Assembly: GCA_903835005.1 (NCBI GenBank)
Contig: CAILLK010000007.1
Location: 1-64,000 of the forward strand
Origin: an uncultured Bacteroidota bacterium
Lineage (GTDB): Bacteria; Bacteroidota; Bacteroidia; Chitinophagales; Chitinophagaceae
Reading direction: 5' to 3'
DNA: 64,000 nt
Part shown: piece by piece, positions 1 through 9,535 of the stretch
Position numbering within the stretch: the first letter of the stretch is position 1
Layout: every line of letters starts with the position of its first letter
The notes under the pieces: model-generated
What the model was told of the DNA's origin: nothing
The model's database searches: none
The model's input: only the letters and a program-made list of their open reading frames with translations
Made by a program: the position numbers and the translations under genes

Positions 1-248
1 TAAAATAAATTAAAAATATGTATCAATATAGTGAAACATAGACATAAAAATATATGAAAATAGCTTAAAAATAAATAGCTAAAACTTTTTTGAAATAATA
101 AATAAAAGTATTAACATTTTGAAGTGATTTCAGTATATAAAAAACTATGTGTAAAAAATTTTAGATTAGGATAAAAACATCTTCTATCTCTTTTGAAAAA
201 ACCAGTGAAAATTAGTATTATACGTATGGTTAAATTATTATTTATTTC
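1..248. other. AT-rich gene-free window edge
   Basis: This stretch is very AT-rich, with long runs of A and T, and I see no convincing reading frame, RNA gene or strong hairpin in it. It continues to the end of the lysozyme-like gene at 387. It may be the downstream flank of a gene outside the window, or part of the AT-rich surroundings of an acquired lysozyme gene. Confidence 0.5.
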
Positions 249-386
249 TTGATTCCGGGATTATATATTGGCTTTTTGCTTTACCAAGTACAAAAAAACC
301 GATCCAGTATAACAGCTATAAGCAGTTTATCTGCATCGGTTAGATGGGATTTAGATGATCACAGTAATCTGGTTTTTACCTACAGC

Positions 387-911
387 TCAGGCAAAAGAAT
401 TAGCCCGGTTGATCCATCCTTGCAAAAATTTCTGCTGAGAAGGGTTCCTGGCCACTATATTCTGATAAAACTGAATTCTGGCAGCTATCAGTTGCGGCAT
501 AAGGGTATTTTCGTCAGCGGCATTTACTGCAGCAAGTGTTAGCGGGCCTACACCACCGTCGGCAGTAACACCCACTGCTGTCTGCAAAGCTTTCACTGCC
601 CATGCACCTGAATTCACATTCCAGTCGAAGGTAAAATTGGCTACCCGCTGGCTGTTCACCTGGTCCAGTTTGATGGTATCCCAGAAGTTGGCTTTATAAA
701 AACCTTCCACCAGGCTTTCCAAACTGGGATCGGCAATTGTCTGGTTATTTTTCAATGGCTGATTGGCATCAACAATGCTCCATCCGCCCCAGCCTGGGAA
801 ATTCTTTCGGGTAATACCCGCATAAGTTTCACCGCCTGCATCACCTGCAACATTTGCATATCCACCTTCGTTTTTTGCTATTAGCGGGAAGGCCTGTGTA
901 AATTCTGCCAT
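387..911 (-). CDS. GH108-type lysozyme (N-acetylmuramidase-like)
   Basis: The product is a 174-residue protein resembling glycoside hydrolase family 108 phage-type lysozymes, which cut the glycan strand of peptidoglycan. The N-terminal half has the family's NEGGY motif (residues about 13-17), with the presumed catalytic Glu, followed by GGETYAGIT. The C-terminal part (about 105-150) resembles the small peptidoglycan-binding domain that usually follows, around the segment GVTADGGVGPLTL. No signal peptide is visible, which suits an endolysin or a T6SS- or phage-derived enzyme that needs another export route. No holin or phage structural gene is nearby. A TACTTTAG box on the minus strand (943-950) could be its promoter. 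Length matches the family. The family call is fairly sure; the biological role is not. Confidence 0.82.
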   Translation of the reverse strand: MAEFTQAFPLIAKNEGGYANVAGDAGGETYAGITRKNFPGWGGWSIVDANQPLKNNQTIADPSLESLVEGFYKANFWDTIKLDQVNSQRVANFTFDWNVNSGAWAVKALQTAVGVTADGGVGPLTLAAVNAADENTLMPQLIAARIQFYQNIVARNPSQQKFLQGWINRANSFA

Positions 912-1091
912 TTTGTTTGATTTTAATTGGTTTAAATCTGGTCTAAAGTAAAAAAAGTTTAGTACCGGAACAATTTATTTGAATCTGGATATCCGGAAAA
1001 TTTGAGTTCTTTAAATTTTGCCTTTCTGGTTTTTACTTATTTGGTCCAGATATTGCAATAACTATATTTTTTACCCCGCCGGAATAAAATT

Positions 1092-1099
1092 GTACTTTC
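1092..1099 (+). promoter_or_regulatory. Bacteroidota-type -7 box (TACTTTCG)
   Basis: The octamer TACTTTCG matches the Bacteroidota -7 consensus TAnnTTTG at seven of eight positions. It ends 19 bp before the ATG at 1119. It supports the ATG over the TTG codon three codons upstream (1110), which would lie very close to the expected transcription start. Confidence 0.45.
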
Positions 1100-1118
1100 G
1101 TTATACTAATTGTTATTT

Positions 1119-4100
1119 ATGACAAACTTCCTGATTATCAGACAGCTTAAAAGCAGCCTGCTGTTATTATTGCTGTGTATTTTTTTTAATTTAAGTGGTT
1201 ATTCACAGAGCCAGAATCCTTTCAATCTGCCTGCTGGATTGTTGGTTCCGGCATGGGTATCGGCTAGCAACTGGAATGCTCCCAATGTTCATCAGATAGA
1301 TTCGCTGATGAGCGTTTATATACATGCAAACGGAAGCAAACGGGCAAGCCATGAAAATGAAGAAGAAAACGGCTTCAGAGAAGATCCATATGTTACAGCA
1401 TACATCAGGTGGAGAGATAAGATGGCCCCTTTTATACAAAATGACGGCTCTGTCAGGTATGACCCCGATTATGCAAGGCGGCAGCTTATAAAATCCATTG
1501 AGGAAAGCAATGAAGCTGCATCTGGTAAAAAGGCAGAGAAGACAAGTAATGCCGCCAACTGGACATTACTGGGGCCAATACAATCTTATAACGACAATGG
1601 CTCGGGGCTGGCTAATTATCAGTCGAACGTATATTGCATTGCAATTGCACCATCCAATCCATCTGTTCTCTATGCGGCCACTGAACCTGGTACCCTGTAT
1701 AAATCCACAGATAAGGGATTGCATTGGGTACCCGTTACTTCAGGTCTGGTAAGCTGCCAGGCAAGTACCATAGCTATTGACCCTACAAATGCCAATATTG
1801 TGTATTGCTATGATGCCACGAGTAATACCATACTCAAAACCACGGATGGTGGCACAACGTGGCATATACTTACCAGCTATACCTATACAGGCGGCAACAG
1901 AATGGTGGTAGCGCCGGTGAGCGGAAGATTACTGATAACCGGAAACACAGCCATTTACTACTCTGATGATACCGGGGCTACATGGACACCAGCTGCCGGA
2001 AGCACCGGTGGCATATATGATATTGCCCTTGACCCGGCTAACCATGATACTGTTTATGCCGCAGGAAATTCTGCAGGGCCAAATTTTATGTTGCTCCGCT
2101 CTGTTGATGGCGGTACAAACTTTACAAATGTTACCGGCGGACTGACAGGTATAAACACCGGTGGCGCAAGGTTGGGTGTAACAGTGGCCAACAGTAATTA
2201 TGTATATTGTGTGAATATTGGCGGCACCTCTGCACCAAGAATAATAAAGAGTACAGACCGGGGGCAGACGTGGAATATTACCGTAACATCCAACGACTCA
2301 ACCAGCCTAACAGGAAATAGCGATACCACACTGCTGGGCATGTCGAACGGGCAGGGGTATTATGATCTGGATATCGTGGTAAACCCCTTGAATGCAAATA
2401 ATGTGCTGGTGGGTACTACATCCACTTATAAATCTGTCGACGGCGGTTTCAACTTCCGGCCAATAGGTGGCTATAATGGTAATTTCGGAATTCACCCCGA
2501 CCTGCAGCAGGCAGTAGCCAATGGCAGTGATTGTTACCTTTCGACCGATGGTGGAGTAAATCATTCTTCCGACTTTTTTACAAGTCTTACCAACTGGACA
2601 ATTCGGAATAATAACATTGGCAATTCCGATTTCTGGGGGTTCGGGCAAGGGTGGGATGAAGATATTGTTGTAGGCGGCAGATACCACAATGGTGATGGCG
2701 CTCTTTATGAAAATTATGGCACTGGCAATGGCCTTCGCCTGGGTGGTGGAGAAGATGCTACAGGGCATGTGTTTCATGGTTTTTCCCGCACTGTGGGTTT
2801 CAGGGACATAGGTACCCTGGTATTGCCGCCATCACTTGCAGCGCCCATTCAGTGGGGCGCTCCGCTTGTACCCAACAGTATGTGGCCGCAGGACGATTAT
2901 TATGGTATGTTCTCGAGCAAGCTGGTGATTGATCCGCGCTACTCCAATGTTTTCTACCTGGGTGAAGACAGTATTTTGTGGAAATCCAGCAATAGCGGGG
3001 CATCTTACTCAGCACTTCACAATTTCGGCAACGGCCGCAAAGTGTGGCGCTTTGATATTGCCCGCAGCAACTATAAAGTGATATACGCTTGCCTCACAAA
3101 CAGTATTTATAAAACGACTGATGGCGGCAATACCTGGACTACAATCAGCATTCCGGGCAGTACTTACCAGTATTATAATACGGATATCGTTATTGACCCG
3201 CTCAATGAAAACAATGTGTACTTCTGCCAGGCTCAGGGAAGCCCTGCCCAGAAAGTTTATTCGTCAACCAACGGCGGCGCCACATGGACCAACATTACCG
3301 GTACAGTGCTCAATAACAAGGCGGTGGCATTTCTGCAGTTTCATGGCGGTACGAATGGCGGAGTATACGCAGTTACCAACAGCAGGCCATCTACGGTTTA
3401 TTACAAAGACAATACCATGGCCGACTGGACTCCCTTCAGTACCGGCCTGCCACAGGGCCTCGAAGCACGTGAAGGCGGACTGATATTCTACAGAGATAAC
3501 AAAATGCGTCTCTGCGGTAACAACAGCATCTGGGAATCTCCTCTTTATACCGTAGGAGCACCAGTAGCACAGCCTATGGCCAACCGACAGTATATAGGTT
3601 GCAGCAGCGATACGGTGAATTTCTTCGATTACTCCATGTACAATTATGCTGGCTCAACAAGGCTATGGACTTTCCCCGGCTCATCTTGGGTGAGCAGCGA
3701 TACCGCATTGAGGCCAAGGGTTACTTACCCCAGCCAGGGCAGTTATAATGTAACCCTAAAGGTTACCAATTCATTGGGTCAGACAGATACCCGGACGGTC
3801 GATAGCATGATTACCTTCCTGAATGATCTGTGCGGACCTGATACTGTGGCCGGGTTGTGTGCGCAGATGAATGGCGATAACACCACCATAAATCTGGGCA
3901 ATGTAGCTATCAACAGCAATACTTTTTCAATATCTTGCTGGGTGCAGCCAAAGGGCAACCAGAGCAGCTTCTCCCAGCTGGTATCTCATGATGTCTATCC
4001 CGGATCGAATGGATATGGATTTGGAATGGGTTTCACATTCGATGGCTATACCCAAAACCTGGAGCTTTGCTATACCGACAGTATTGTAAACTACTACAAC

Positions 4101-5267
4101 TCCAGCGGTCTTATCTGCGACAGTACCAAATGGAATTTTGTGGTGCTGAGTTATGCTCCCACAGGCGTTACATTGTATCTTAACGGAATCGCATCAGTCG
4201 TCAATCCCGGCCCTATGCCTGCAATCAATCTTTCTACCTCGCCATTCTACCTCAACTTCGATGATAATGAGGGCCAGGGGTCAAGGTTCAATGGCAAGAT
4301 AGATGAAGTGAAATTCTATAACTATGCACTGAGCCAGGAAGAGGTGAGAACCAAAATGCACCTGATACAAAACAATCCATTAAGTGAGACAGGCCTGCTT
4401 AAATACTTCCAGTTCAACCAATACGATATTACCTCAGGCTTGCTGCATGACGCAGCCGGCGAATATGCTACCAATGTACCCGGTGTAAATATTACGCGCT
4501 CTTCAGCGCCTGTGTCTACAGGTACGGTTTTCAGCAACCCATCGGTAAGCGCTTCAGGTTTAAACAGCTTCCCTGCTGCTGATTTCGGTTTATATCTCCA
4601 TGGCGCCAGTACTTACCCCAACGGTGAAGTAGTGGCCTTTCATCTCCGCAGCAACCCCGATACTACCCCAGGCGGCAAGCGCATTGTTCCCGGATATTTT
4701 GTGATCAACAACTTTGGCACAGATACCACCTTTACCATGCCCGACAGTATACTCATGAGCAATCTGCGCATAGATGCCTCAACCTATACCCCTGGCAACT
4801 TTAAACTCTATCAAAGGCCATTTGGCGCCTTTGGCAATACATGGGGCTCAGAGCTCGACAGCGCTTCCACTTTCAGTTTCGTCATCAATCACAGCAGCCT
4901 TACCTACACAACCAATAATAACATCACCAATCTAAGCAGCCAGCTGGTAGTGGTAAACAATAACCCTAAAAACGTAGGCATACCCCAACCGCAAAATCAG
5001 GACAAGTGGCGCATATCAGAACTATACCCCAACCCCGCCACAGAATGGAGCAGGATAGACATACATGCGCCCTATGGACAGGTAGCTGATGCTGTTTTTA
5101 CTGTTTATGATTTGGATGGGAAACAACTCCTTCGCCTATCGCAGGAATTGAATAAAACCGATAATACCGTTATGTTGCATTTCCCGAACTGGAGCGCCGG
5201 GAATTATCTACTGAGTGTGGAGATAGGGGGGAATGTTGCGGGGGTAAGGAAGTTTGTGATGGAGTAG
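1119..5267 (+). CDS. T9SS cargo protein with sortilin-like BNR repeats, PKD and LamG domains
   Basis: This 1382-residue protein should be exported by Sec and then across the outer membrane by the type IX system. A hydrophobic signal peptide covers about residues 1-29. Residues about 150-800 carry many Asp-box/BNR motifs (STDKGLHW, TTDGGTTW, STDRGQTW, TTDGGNTW), typical of a sortilin/VPS10-like beta-propeller. A PKD-like domain follows (about 830-890), then a concanavalin-like LamG domain (about 900-1085) with the signature KIDEVKFYN. The last ~85 residues, starting at LYPNPATEW and ending in KFVME, form a type A T9SS sorting domain. It looks like a surface adhesin or glycan-binding protein; no catalytic motif is evident. 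I chose the ATG at 1119 rather than the in-frame TTG at 1110 because of the promoter-like box upstream. Confidence 0.85.
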   Translation: MTNFLIIRQLKSSLLLLLLCIFFNLSGYSQSQNPFNLPAGLLVPAWVSASNWNAPNVHQIDSLMSVYIHANGSKRASHENEEENGFREDPYVTAYIRWRDKMAPFIQNDGSVRYDPDYARRQLIKSIEESNEAASGKKAEKTSNAANWTLLGPIQSYNDNGSGLANYQSNVYCIAIAPSNPSVLYAATEPGTLYKSTDKGLHWVPVTSGLVSCQASTIAIDPTNANIVYCYDATSNTILKTTDGGTTWHILTSYTYTGGNRMVVAPVSGRLLITGNTAIYYSDDTGATWTPAAGSTGGIYDIALDPANHDTVYAAGNSAGPNFMLLRSVDGGTNFTNVTGGLTGINTGGARLGVTVANSNYVYCVNIGGTSAPRIIKSTDRGQTWNITVTSNDSTSLTGNSDTTLLGMSNGQGYYDLDIVVNPLNANNVLVGTTSTYKSVDGGFNFRPIGGYNGNFGIHPDLQQAVANGSDCYLSTDGGVNHSSDFFTSLTNWTIRNNNIGNSDFWGFGQGWDEDIVVGGRYHNGDGALYENYGTGNGLRLGGGEDATGHVFHGFSRTVGFRDIGTLVLPPSLAAPIQWGAPLVPNSMWPQDDYYGMFSSKLVIDPRYSNVFYLGEDSILWKSSNSGASYSALHNFGNGRKVWRFDIARSNYKVIYACLTNSIYKTTDGGNTWTTISIPGSTYQYYNTDIVIDPLNENNVYFCQAQGSPAQKVYSSTNGGATWTNITGTVLNNKAVAFLQFHGGTNGGVYAVTNSRPSTVYYKDNTMADWTPFSTGLPQGLEAREGGLIFYRDNKMRLCGNNSIWESPLYTVGAPVAQPMANRQYIGCSSDTVNFFDYSMYNYAGSTRLWTFPGSSWVSSDTALRPRVTYPSQGSYNVTLKVTNSLGQTDTRTVDSMITFLNDLCGPDTVAGLCAQMNGDNTTINLGNVAINSNTFSISCWVQPKGNQSSFSQLVSHDVYPGSNGYGFGMGFTFDGYTQNLELCYTDSIVNYYNSSGLICDSTKWNFVVLSYAPTGVTLYLNGIASVVNPGPMPAINLSTSPFYLNFDDNEGQGSRFNGKIDEVKFYNYALSQEEVRTKMHLIQNNPLSETGLLKYFQFNQYDITSGLLHDAAGEYATNVPGVNITRSSAPVSTGTVFSNPSVSASGLNSFPAADFGLYLHGASTYPNGEVVAFHLRSNPDTTPGGKRIVPGYFVINNFGTDTTFTMPDSILMSNLRIDASTYTPGNFKLYQRPFGAFGNTWGSELDSASTFSFVINHSSLTYTTNNNITNLSSQLVVVNNNPKNVGIPQPQNQDKWRISELYPNPATEWSRIDIHAPYGQVADAVFTVYDLDGKQLLRLSQELNKTDNTVMLHFPNWSAGNYLLSVEIGGNVAGVRKFVME

Positions 5268-5282
5268 TATAAAGGATAAAAT

Positions 5283-5470
5283 ATGCCTGCTCAAATAAGC
5301 CCCAATTGTAATAAAAACTTTTTTACATGGTCTGTTGATTATGAAAAAAGTCCGGTTGCAAAATGGGGTTGTCATGATTGTGGCTAAACTGCTATGAGGA
5401 TTAGTCTTACATGGGAATATGTTTCAGTTGCTGTAAAATGATGGAATACAAATTTGAGAATAATGGTTAA
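5283..5470 (+). pseudogene. Decayed small zinc-ribbon gene (candidate)
   Basis: From ATG 5283 the frame reads MPAQISPNCNKNFFTWSVD and continues to WGCHDCG before a TAA. Reading through that TAA gives TAM. A one-base shift then gives ED, a TAG, and SYMGICFSCCKMMEYKFE up to the stop at 5468-5470. Joined, this resembles a small zinc-ribbon protein with paired Cys motifs: a first pair reduced to SPNC, then CHDC, then CFSC. Two stops and one probable single-base deletion suggest a dead gene in the 337-bp gap between two genes. A short functional 34-residue peptide is the alternative. The family resemblance is from memory, so confidence is low. Confidence 0.32.
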
Positions 5471-5604
5471 ATATATTTGTGGTGTTCATCCTGTAAAAGA
5501 ACTTCAGTAGTATAGTTAAAGGGTTAATGGGTTTGGATTTTCGTTTTATAAAACTGACCTGGAAAGTAATTCCATAATTGTAATATCTTTATGAAAAGTA
5601 TCCT

Positions 5605-6690
5605 TTGAATTTTATAAACATCATAGCATTACTTCTGGCTTGCTGCACCAGCTTTGCTCAAAATAAAATGAATGATCATGGACTGAAGTATGGACACTGG
5701 AACAAGGATGGTGTTGATTGCTTTTATAAAATTATTCCTTTCACCTATTATGATACTGTAAGTTTCGACCATGACATGAGATTGGAAATAAAACGGTTCA
5801 ATGGCGACGATACATCAGGCGAGACTGTAATTATTTATGGGTATTTTGGTGACTCAATGTCTGTACGCGATGGTCAGTGTAAGTCTTATGACAGTACCGG
5901 AAAATTATCCGAGATTATTGATTATAACTTAGGATTAGTTGGGAATATGATAGAGTTCTCGAACGGCGATACTACTCAATACATCCATGACTTTATAGAT
6001 AGCATAAAGGGTAATTATTACGATCATTACCTGCATAACAGGGCATTCAGCAGGGAATTTTATAGAAATCATGAATTTGCATTTTCTTATTACCCCTACG
6101 ACGACCTGGTTATATTCGATGCAATGCTGGTATCAGAAATAGACCTTCTTAAAACAACATTTGATACCCTTTCGGTTTTACTTCAGGCCAAAAAAGATAT
6201 TACAGTTAATTCAGTTTCCTGTGCAAATAATATAAGAGTACTTGACAAAGAGTACCATCCTATAAAATACCCATTCGCCATAACCAACAAGGACCGCATT
6301 GATTTGAAAATAATTAATCACCAGTATGGAGATATAATACATGACCATGATACGCTGATAATAAAAACCGGCCCCGATAATAAACAATACAGCCTATTTC
6401 TGAACACCGCGGCAAGCCACATCAGCAAATCAAATGTTCAGATTCTCAAAAAAATAACGCTGAGCAGGCAAAAGGATAAGGAGTTGCTTATTAATAATTG
6501 TGGCCCCTACGGGCATATGCGCTTTGCAGGCAAGAAAGGGCACTCAGACACTTATCAATTTGAGGGCAATAAAGTGTGGCTTATTCCTTTAAGCGATTTT
6601 TACGAAAATGAATATAAATTGGATGTCAGAATGTGCTATGACGATGGTGAGGGTATTGGCGGGGTAATTGATTTGATTTTATCAGACTAG
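5605..6690 (+). CDS. Secreted hypothetical protein with MORN/YwqK-like N-terminal region
   Basis: This is a 361-residue protein of unknown function. The N-terminus (FINIIALLLACCTSFAQ) is a clear signal peptide. Residues about 25-125 include pieces such as RDGQCKSYDSTGKLSEI that resemble the MORN/YwqK-type repeats of Bacteroidota proteins; the rest shows no motif I know. The open frame starts at TTG 5605. An ATG at 5591 lies in another frame and reaches a stop after five codons (MKSIL). One inserted base would join that ATG to the main frame and give a normal signal-peptide start. So either TTG is the true start or a one-base deletion has damaged the start. A TATCTTTA box (5584-5591), similar to a -7 element, overlaps that ATG and favours a short leader before the TTG. 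Confidence 0.6.
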   Translation: MNFINIIALLLACCTSFAQNKMNDHGLKYGHWNKDGVDCFYKIIPFTYYDTVSFDHDMRLEIKRFNGDDTSGETVIIYGYFGDSMSVRDGQCKSYDSTGKLSEIIDYNLGLVGNMIEFSNGDTTQYIHDFIDSIKGNYYDHYLHNRAFSREFYRNHEFAFSYYPYDDLVIFDAMLVSEIDLLKTTFDTLSVLLQAKKDITVNSVSCANNIRVLDKEYHPIKYPFAITNKDRIDLKIINHQYGDIIHDHDTLIIKTGPDNKQYSLFLNTAASHISKSNVQILKKITLSRQKDKELLINNCGPYGHMRFAGKKGHSDTYQFEGNKVWLIPLSDFYENEYKLDVRMCYDDGEGIGGVIDLILSD

Positions 6691-6796
6691 GTTATTTAGT
6701 ACAAAGCAATATTATTAATAAAAAGAAAAGAGCGACATCAAGCCGCTCACCAAAATCTTGTAACCCGAATTTGTTTGGATAAACGCAATACAGGAT

Positions 6797-7213
6797 CTAA
6801 AAAACCACGAAATTAAACTTGTATGTTTTAGTTCCGCTTACAGTTCCTACACACGTTATGGTAATGGGGTATGTGCCAAGCGGAATCTGGTTTAAGCCCC
6901 CGTACAGGAACGTAATCGTACAATCAAAAGTCGGTATTCCTGTCGCTAATAGGCCATCTTGGGTCCTTCCGTTTGTTGGAGGTATACCAGAAACAGAAAC
7001 AGTGACGGTTTGCTGAACCGAATCCTCATACTGTACCACGAAAGGAACAGTTAATATTGTTCCTCCAGCTGTATGGTCAATGGATACATTGGTGATGCCA
7101 TTCACAGTAAAGGCCGGGTTAGGCGGCGCCATCTGTGTGGTGTTATTTGTCGTTTTTGTGCAGCCTGAAAGCAGCAATGCAATGCAGGAAAAAGTCAGTA
7201 AGATATTTTTCAT
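6797..7213 (-). CDS. Small lipoprotein, unknown function
   Basis: A 138-residue protein with a lipoprotein signal peptide: the hydrophobic stretch ILLTFSCIALLLSGC ends in a lipobox (LLSGC, Cys about residue 18). A Thr/Asn-rich linker follows. The mature part (about 35-138) is rich in beta-branched residues and looks like a single Ig-like beta-sandwich, ending in YKFNFVVF. It probably sits in the outer membrane or periplasm. It converges with the preceding hypothetical gene; a weak hairpin (GAGCG/CGCTC, 6730-6748) lies between them. I recognise no specific family. Confidence 0.65.
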   Translation of the reverse strand: MKNILLTFSCIALLLSGCTKTTNNTTQMAPPNPAFTVNGITNVSIDHTAGGTILTVPFVVQYEDSVQQTVTVSVSGIPPTNGRTQDGLLATGIPTFDCTITFLYGGLNQIPLGTYPITITCVGTVSGTKTYKFNFVVF

Positions 7214-7449
7214 AAATGTATTTTGCTCAAAAGTAATCTATTATTATGCTCGTGCAAAATGCCCGGTATTGAATACCGAGATAAGACCCAATATAAGATA
7301 TAAATGAAAAAAAACTTGCATTTTCCAAGTGGTAACAGAAAACCAGCTTGCTCAGCTTAAAAATATTGAATAGACGATACAAAATTTCGCAGGGAATTGA
7401 TTGCTTTAGAACCATAAATGCTGCAATGAAATTACATTCGTTAGCTTCC

Positions 7450-8481
7450 TCAACCCACCGCCGCCCTCACCCTCGGCGCCACCTCTTCTCCAAATAACCT
7501 CACAGAGTGCAGCAACTGATTATGCGGCATACCCCCAGCCATTGTCTGGCATATAAACCGTGTGTTGCCGAATAGTTTATGTTCTGCGATAATTTTATCA
7601 GCCACTTCCTGCACATTGCCCACCAGCAGCGGGCCTGTAGGTGAGCGCAGGTATTCAAACTGCGGCCTCGTCATCGGCGACCAGCCCCGCTCCCTGCCTA
7701 CCCGGTTCATCAGGGTGCTGTATACCGGCCAGAACTCTTCAGCTGCCTGCTCCGATGAGTCGGCTATATACATATGCTGGTTGATGGCCAGTTGCAGCTT
7801 GCTGCTATCGTGCCCTGCCTTCGTGGCCGATCGCCGGTACAATTCCACCAGTGACAGAAACTGCGATGGCTGGCCACCCAGTATGGCTATGGCAAGTGGC
7901 AGGTTTAAAGTACCTGCCCTTACCACCGATGCTGGTGTGCCACCCACTGCAATCCAAACGGGCAACTTCTCCTGGTAGGGCCTCGGATACACACCCAGTC
8001 CGGGAATAGATGCCCTGTGCTGCCCTTTTGATGTTACTATTTCATTATTGTTGATGTTCATGAGCAACTCCAGATGTTCAATAAACAATTCATCATAATC
8101 ATCCAGGTCATAACCAAACAATGGAAAAGACTCAATGAAAGACCCCCTGCCTGCCATTATCTCTGCCCTGCCTTTAGATATCAGATCAAGTGTTGCAAAG
8201 TTCTGAAATACCCTTACCGGATCGGCTGAACTGAGAACAGTAACCGCGCTGGATAGCCTGATGCGCTTGGTAACCGCTGCAATGGCAGCAAGAACCACCT
8301 CTGGTGCCGATACCACAAAATCGGGCCGGTGGTGCTCTCCCAGTGCAAATACATCCAGCCCGGCTTCATCGGCTACTATTGCTTCCTCGATCAACTCCTC
8401 TATCCGCCTTTGGGCACTGAATGCATTGCCTGATAAATGTTCTATGGCCATATCGCCGAATGTACTGATGCCTAATTCCAT
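7450..8481 (-). CDS. LLM-class flavin-dependent oxidoreductase (luciferase-like monooxygenase)
   Basis: A 343-residue protein of the bacterial luciferase-like family, which use reduced FMN or F420 to oxidise small molecules. Family segments include MELGISTFGD at the start, ALGEHHRPDF (about 48-57), the RIRLSSAVTVLSSADPVRV strand (about 74-92), MAGRGSFIESFPLFGYD (about 110-126) and PVWIAVGGTPASVVRAG. The ATG at 8481 gives the usual N-terminus; an 18-residue in-frame extension upstream looks unconserved and I left it out. No flavin reductase gene is adjacent, so the electron partner is elsewhere. Substrate cannot be deduced. It stands alone on the minus strand. Confidence 0.9.
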   Translation of the reverse strand: MELGISTFGDMAIEHLSGNAFSAQRRIEELIEEAIVADEAGLDVFALGEHHRPDFVVSAPEVVLAAIAAVTKRIRLSSAVTVLSSADPVRVFQNFATLDLISKGRAEIMAGRGSFIESFPLFGYDLDDYDELFIEHLELLMNINNNEIVTSKGQHRASIPGLGVYPRPYQEKLPVWIAVGGTPASVVRAGTLNLPLAIAILGGQPSQFLSLVELYRRSATKAGHDSSKLQLAINQHMYIADSSEQAAEEFWPVYSTLMNRVGRERGWSPMTRPQFEYLRSPTGPLLVGNVQEVADKIIAEHKLFGNTRFICQTMAGGMPHNQLLHSVRLFGEEVAPRVRAAVG

Positions 8482-8852
8482 AATTTGAGCTGTTACAGGC
8501 AGGCAATATACATCTATCCGGATAGAAAATATCAATACCTCCTGAATAACGTTTGTTCACTTGTTTATCCTCCCGGTTGATGTCTGGCGCTTATTTACCG
8601 ATGGTTTCGCAATTTGAGAGGGTCTGTTATGCTATTCCAAGTATCTTGCGAAAATCGATTTATTATGCTCCGGAGTCATGGCCAAAACAGGATGTGGTAG
8701 ATGCTGTTTATTTCAATTTTTCATTTACACTGCCCTGAAAACCGGGAATTATAAAGTTGGTTGTTCTTCAAAATTCAAGCAGATTAAAAAAATCATTGGA
8801 AATTTATACAGCGATGCACCAATAATCAGATATTTACAACTGAATTTAAATT

Positions 8853-9452
8853 ATGAACAAGCTGATTATATTTTTTATCCTGTTGCCATTTTATGCCTGT
8901 GGCCAGGATTCATTGACTTCAGGGCAATACCAGGAGCTAAACCTGGCATTCGACCAGGAATCAAATATAATCACCGGTTTTTATGAAAATTATACAGGCT
9001 ACGATGAAGCAACTAAAAAACCCAGGTTTTCCTGTATCTTCTACCTAGAGGGAAAACTCAAAGCAGGCATTGCAGCCATTAATACTTACTTCCCTGTTCG
9101 CAAAGCACAAGATAAGATCGTTGGCCAGCTCATAATAATCAACAAAAATGAAGTCACCGTTCACCTGCCTCAGGAGCATGGTGGTTGCTGGAATGTTGAA
9201 ACCTTCGCAGGTAAGCCCGAAGATTTTAAACTGGAGCAGGCAAAACCCTGGATACAAATCAGGTATGCCATCAACAACAAAGTCTTTTTTTATTCAGATA
9301 AATCAGAGACTAAAAAACTAAAAGCCTATGTAGTAATGGGTGATATTCTGTACATAGAAAAGAAAGAAGGCCACTGGTTGTATTGCACCTATTTGGGTGA
9401 TAGGACCACACAGGGCTGGATAAAACTGGAAGATGTGAATACGCCTGAATAA
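8853..9452 (+). CDS. Secreted protein with C-terminal SH3-like region
   Basis: A 199-residue exported protein. Residues 1-18 (NKLIIFFILLPFYACGQD) form a signal peptide; the Cys could be a lipobox, though the context is poor. The middle has no motif I know. The C-terminal ~55 residues, around KAYVVMGDILYIEKKEGHW and GWIKLEDV, look like a bacterial SH3 domain of the kind that binds cell-wall or protein ligands. It converges with the SWIM gene. A 6-bp palindromic hairpin (TCCGGA at 9461-9466 and 9474-9479) lies just after the stop and may be a weak terminator. Function unknown. Confidence 0.65.
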   Translation: MNKLIIFFILLPFYACGQDSLTSGQYQELNLAFDQESNIITGFYENYTGYDEATKKPRFSCIFYLEGKLKAGIAAINTYFPVRKAQDKIVGQLIIINKNEVTVHLPQEHGGCWNVETFAGKPEDFKLEQAKPWIQIRYAINNKVFFYSDKSETKKLKAYVVMGDILYIEKKEGHWLYCTYLGDRTTQGWIKLEDVNTPE

Positions 9453-9535
9453 AAGCACATTCCGGATCTAAATTCCGGATGAAATTCACAGGCAATTTAC
9501 TTACTCATAAATAGTGTGTGTGAACAATCTTCTCA

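Noticed and set aside
249-542. 97-codon plus-strand frame
   Set aside because: It overlaps the end of the GH108-type gene on the opposite strand, starts with TTG in AT-rich sequence, and its translation shows no domain; treated as a shadow.
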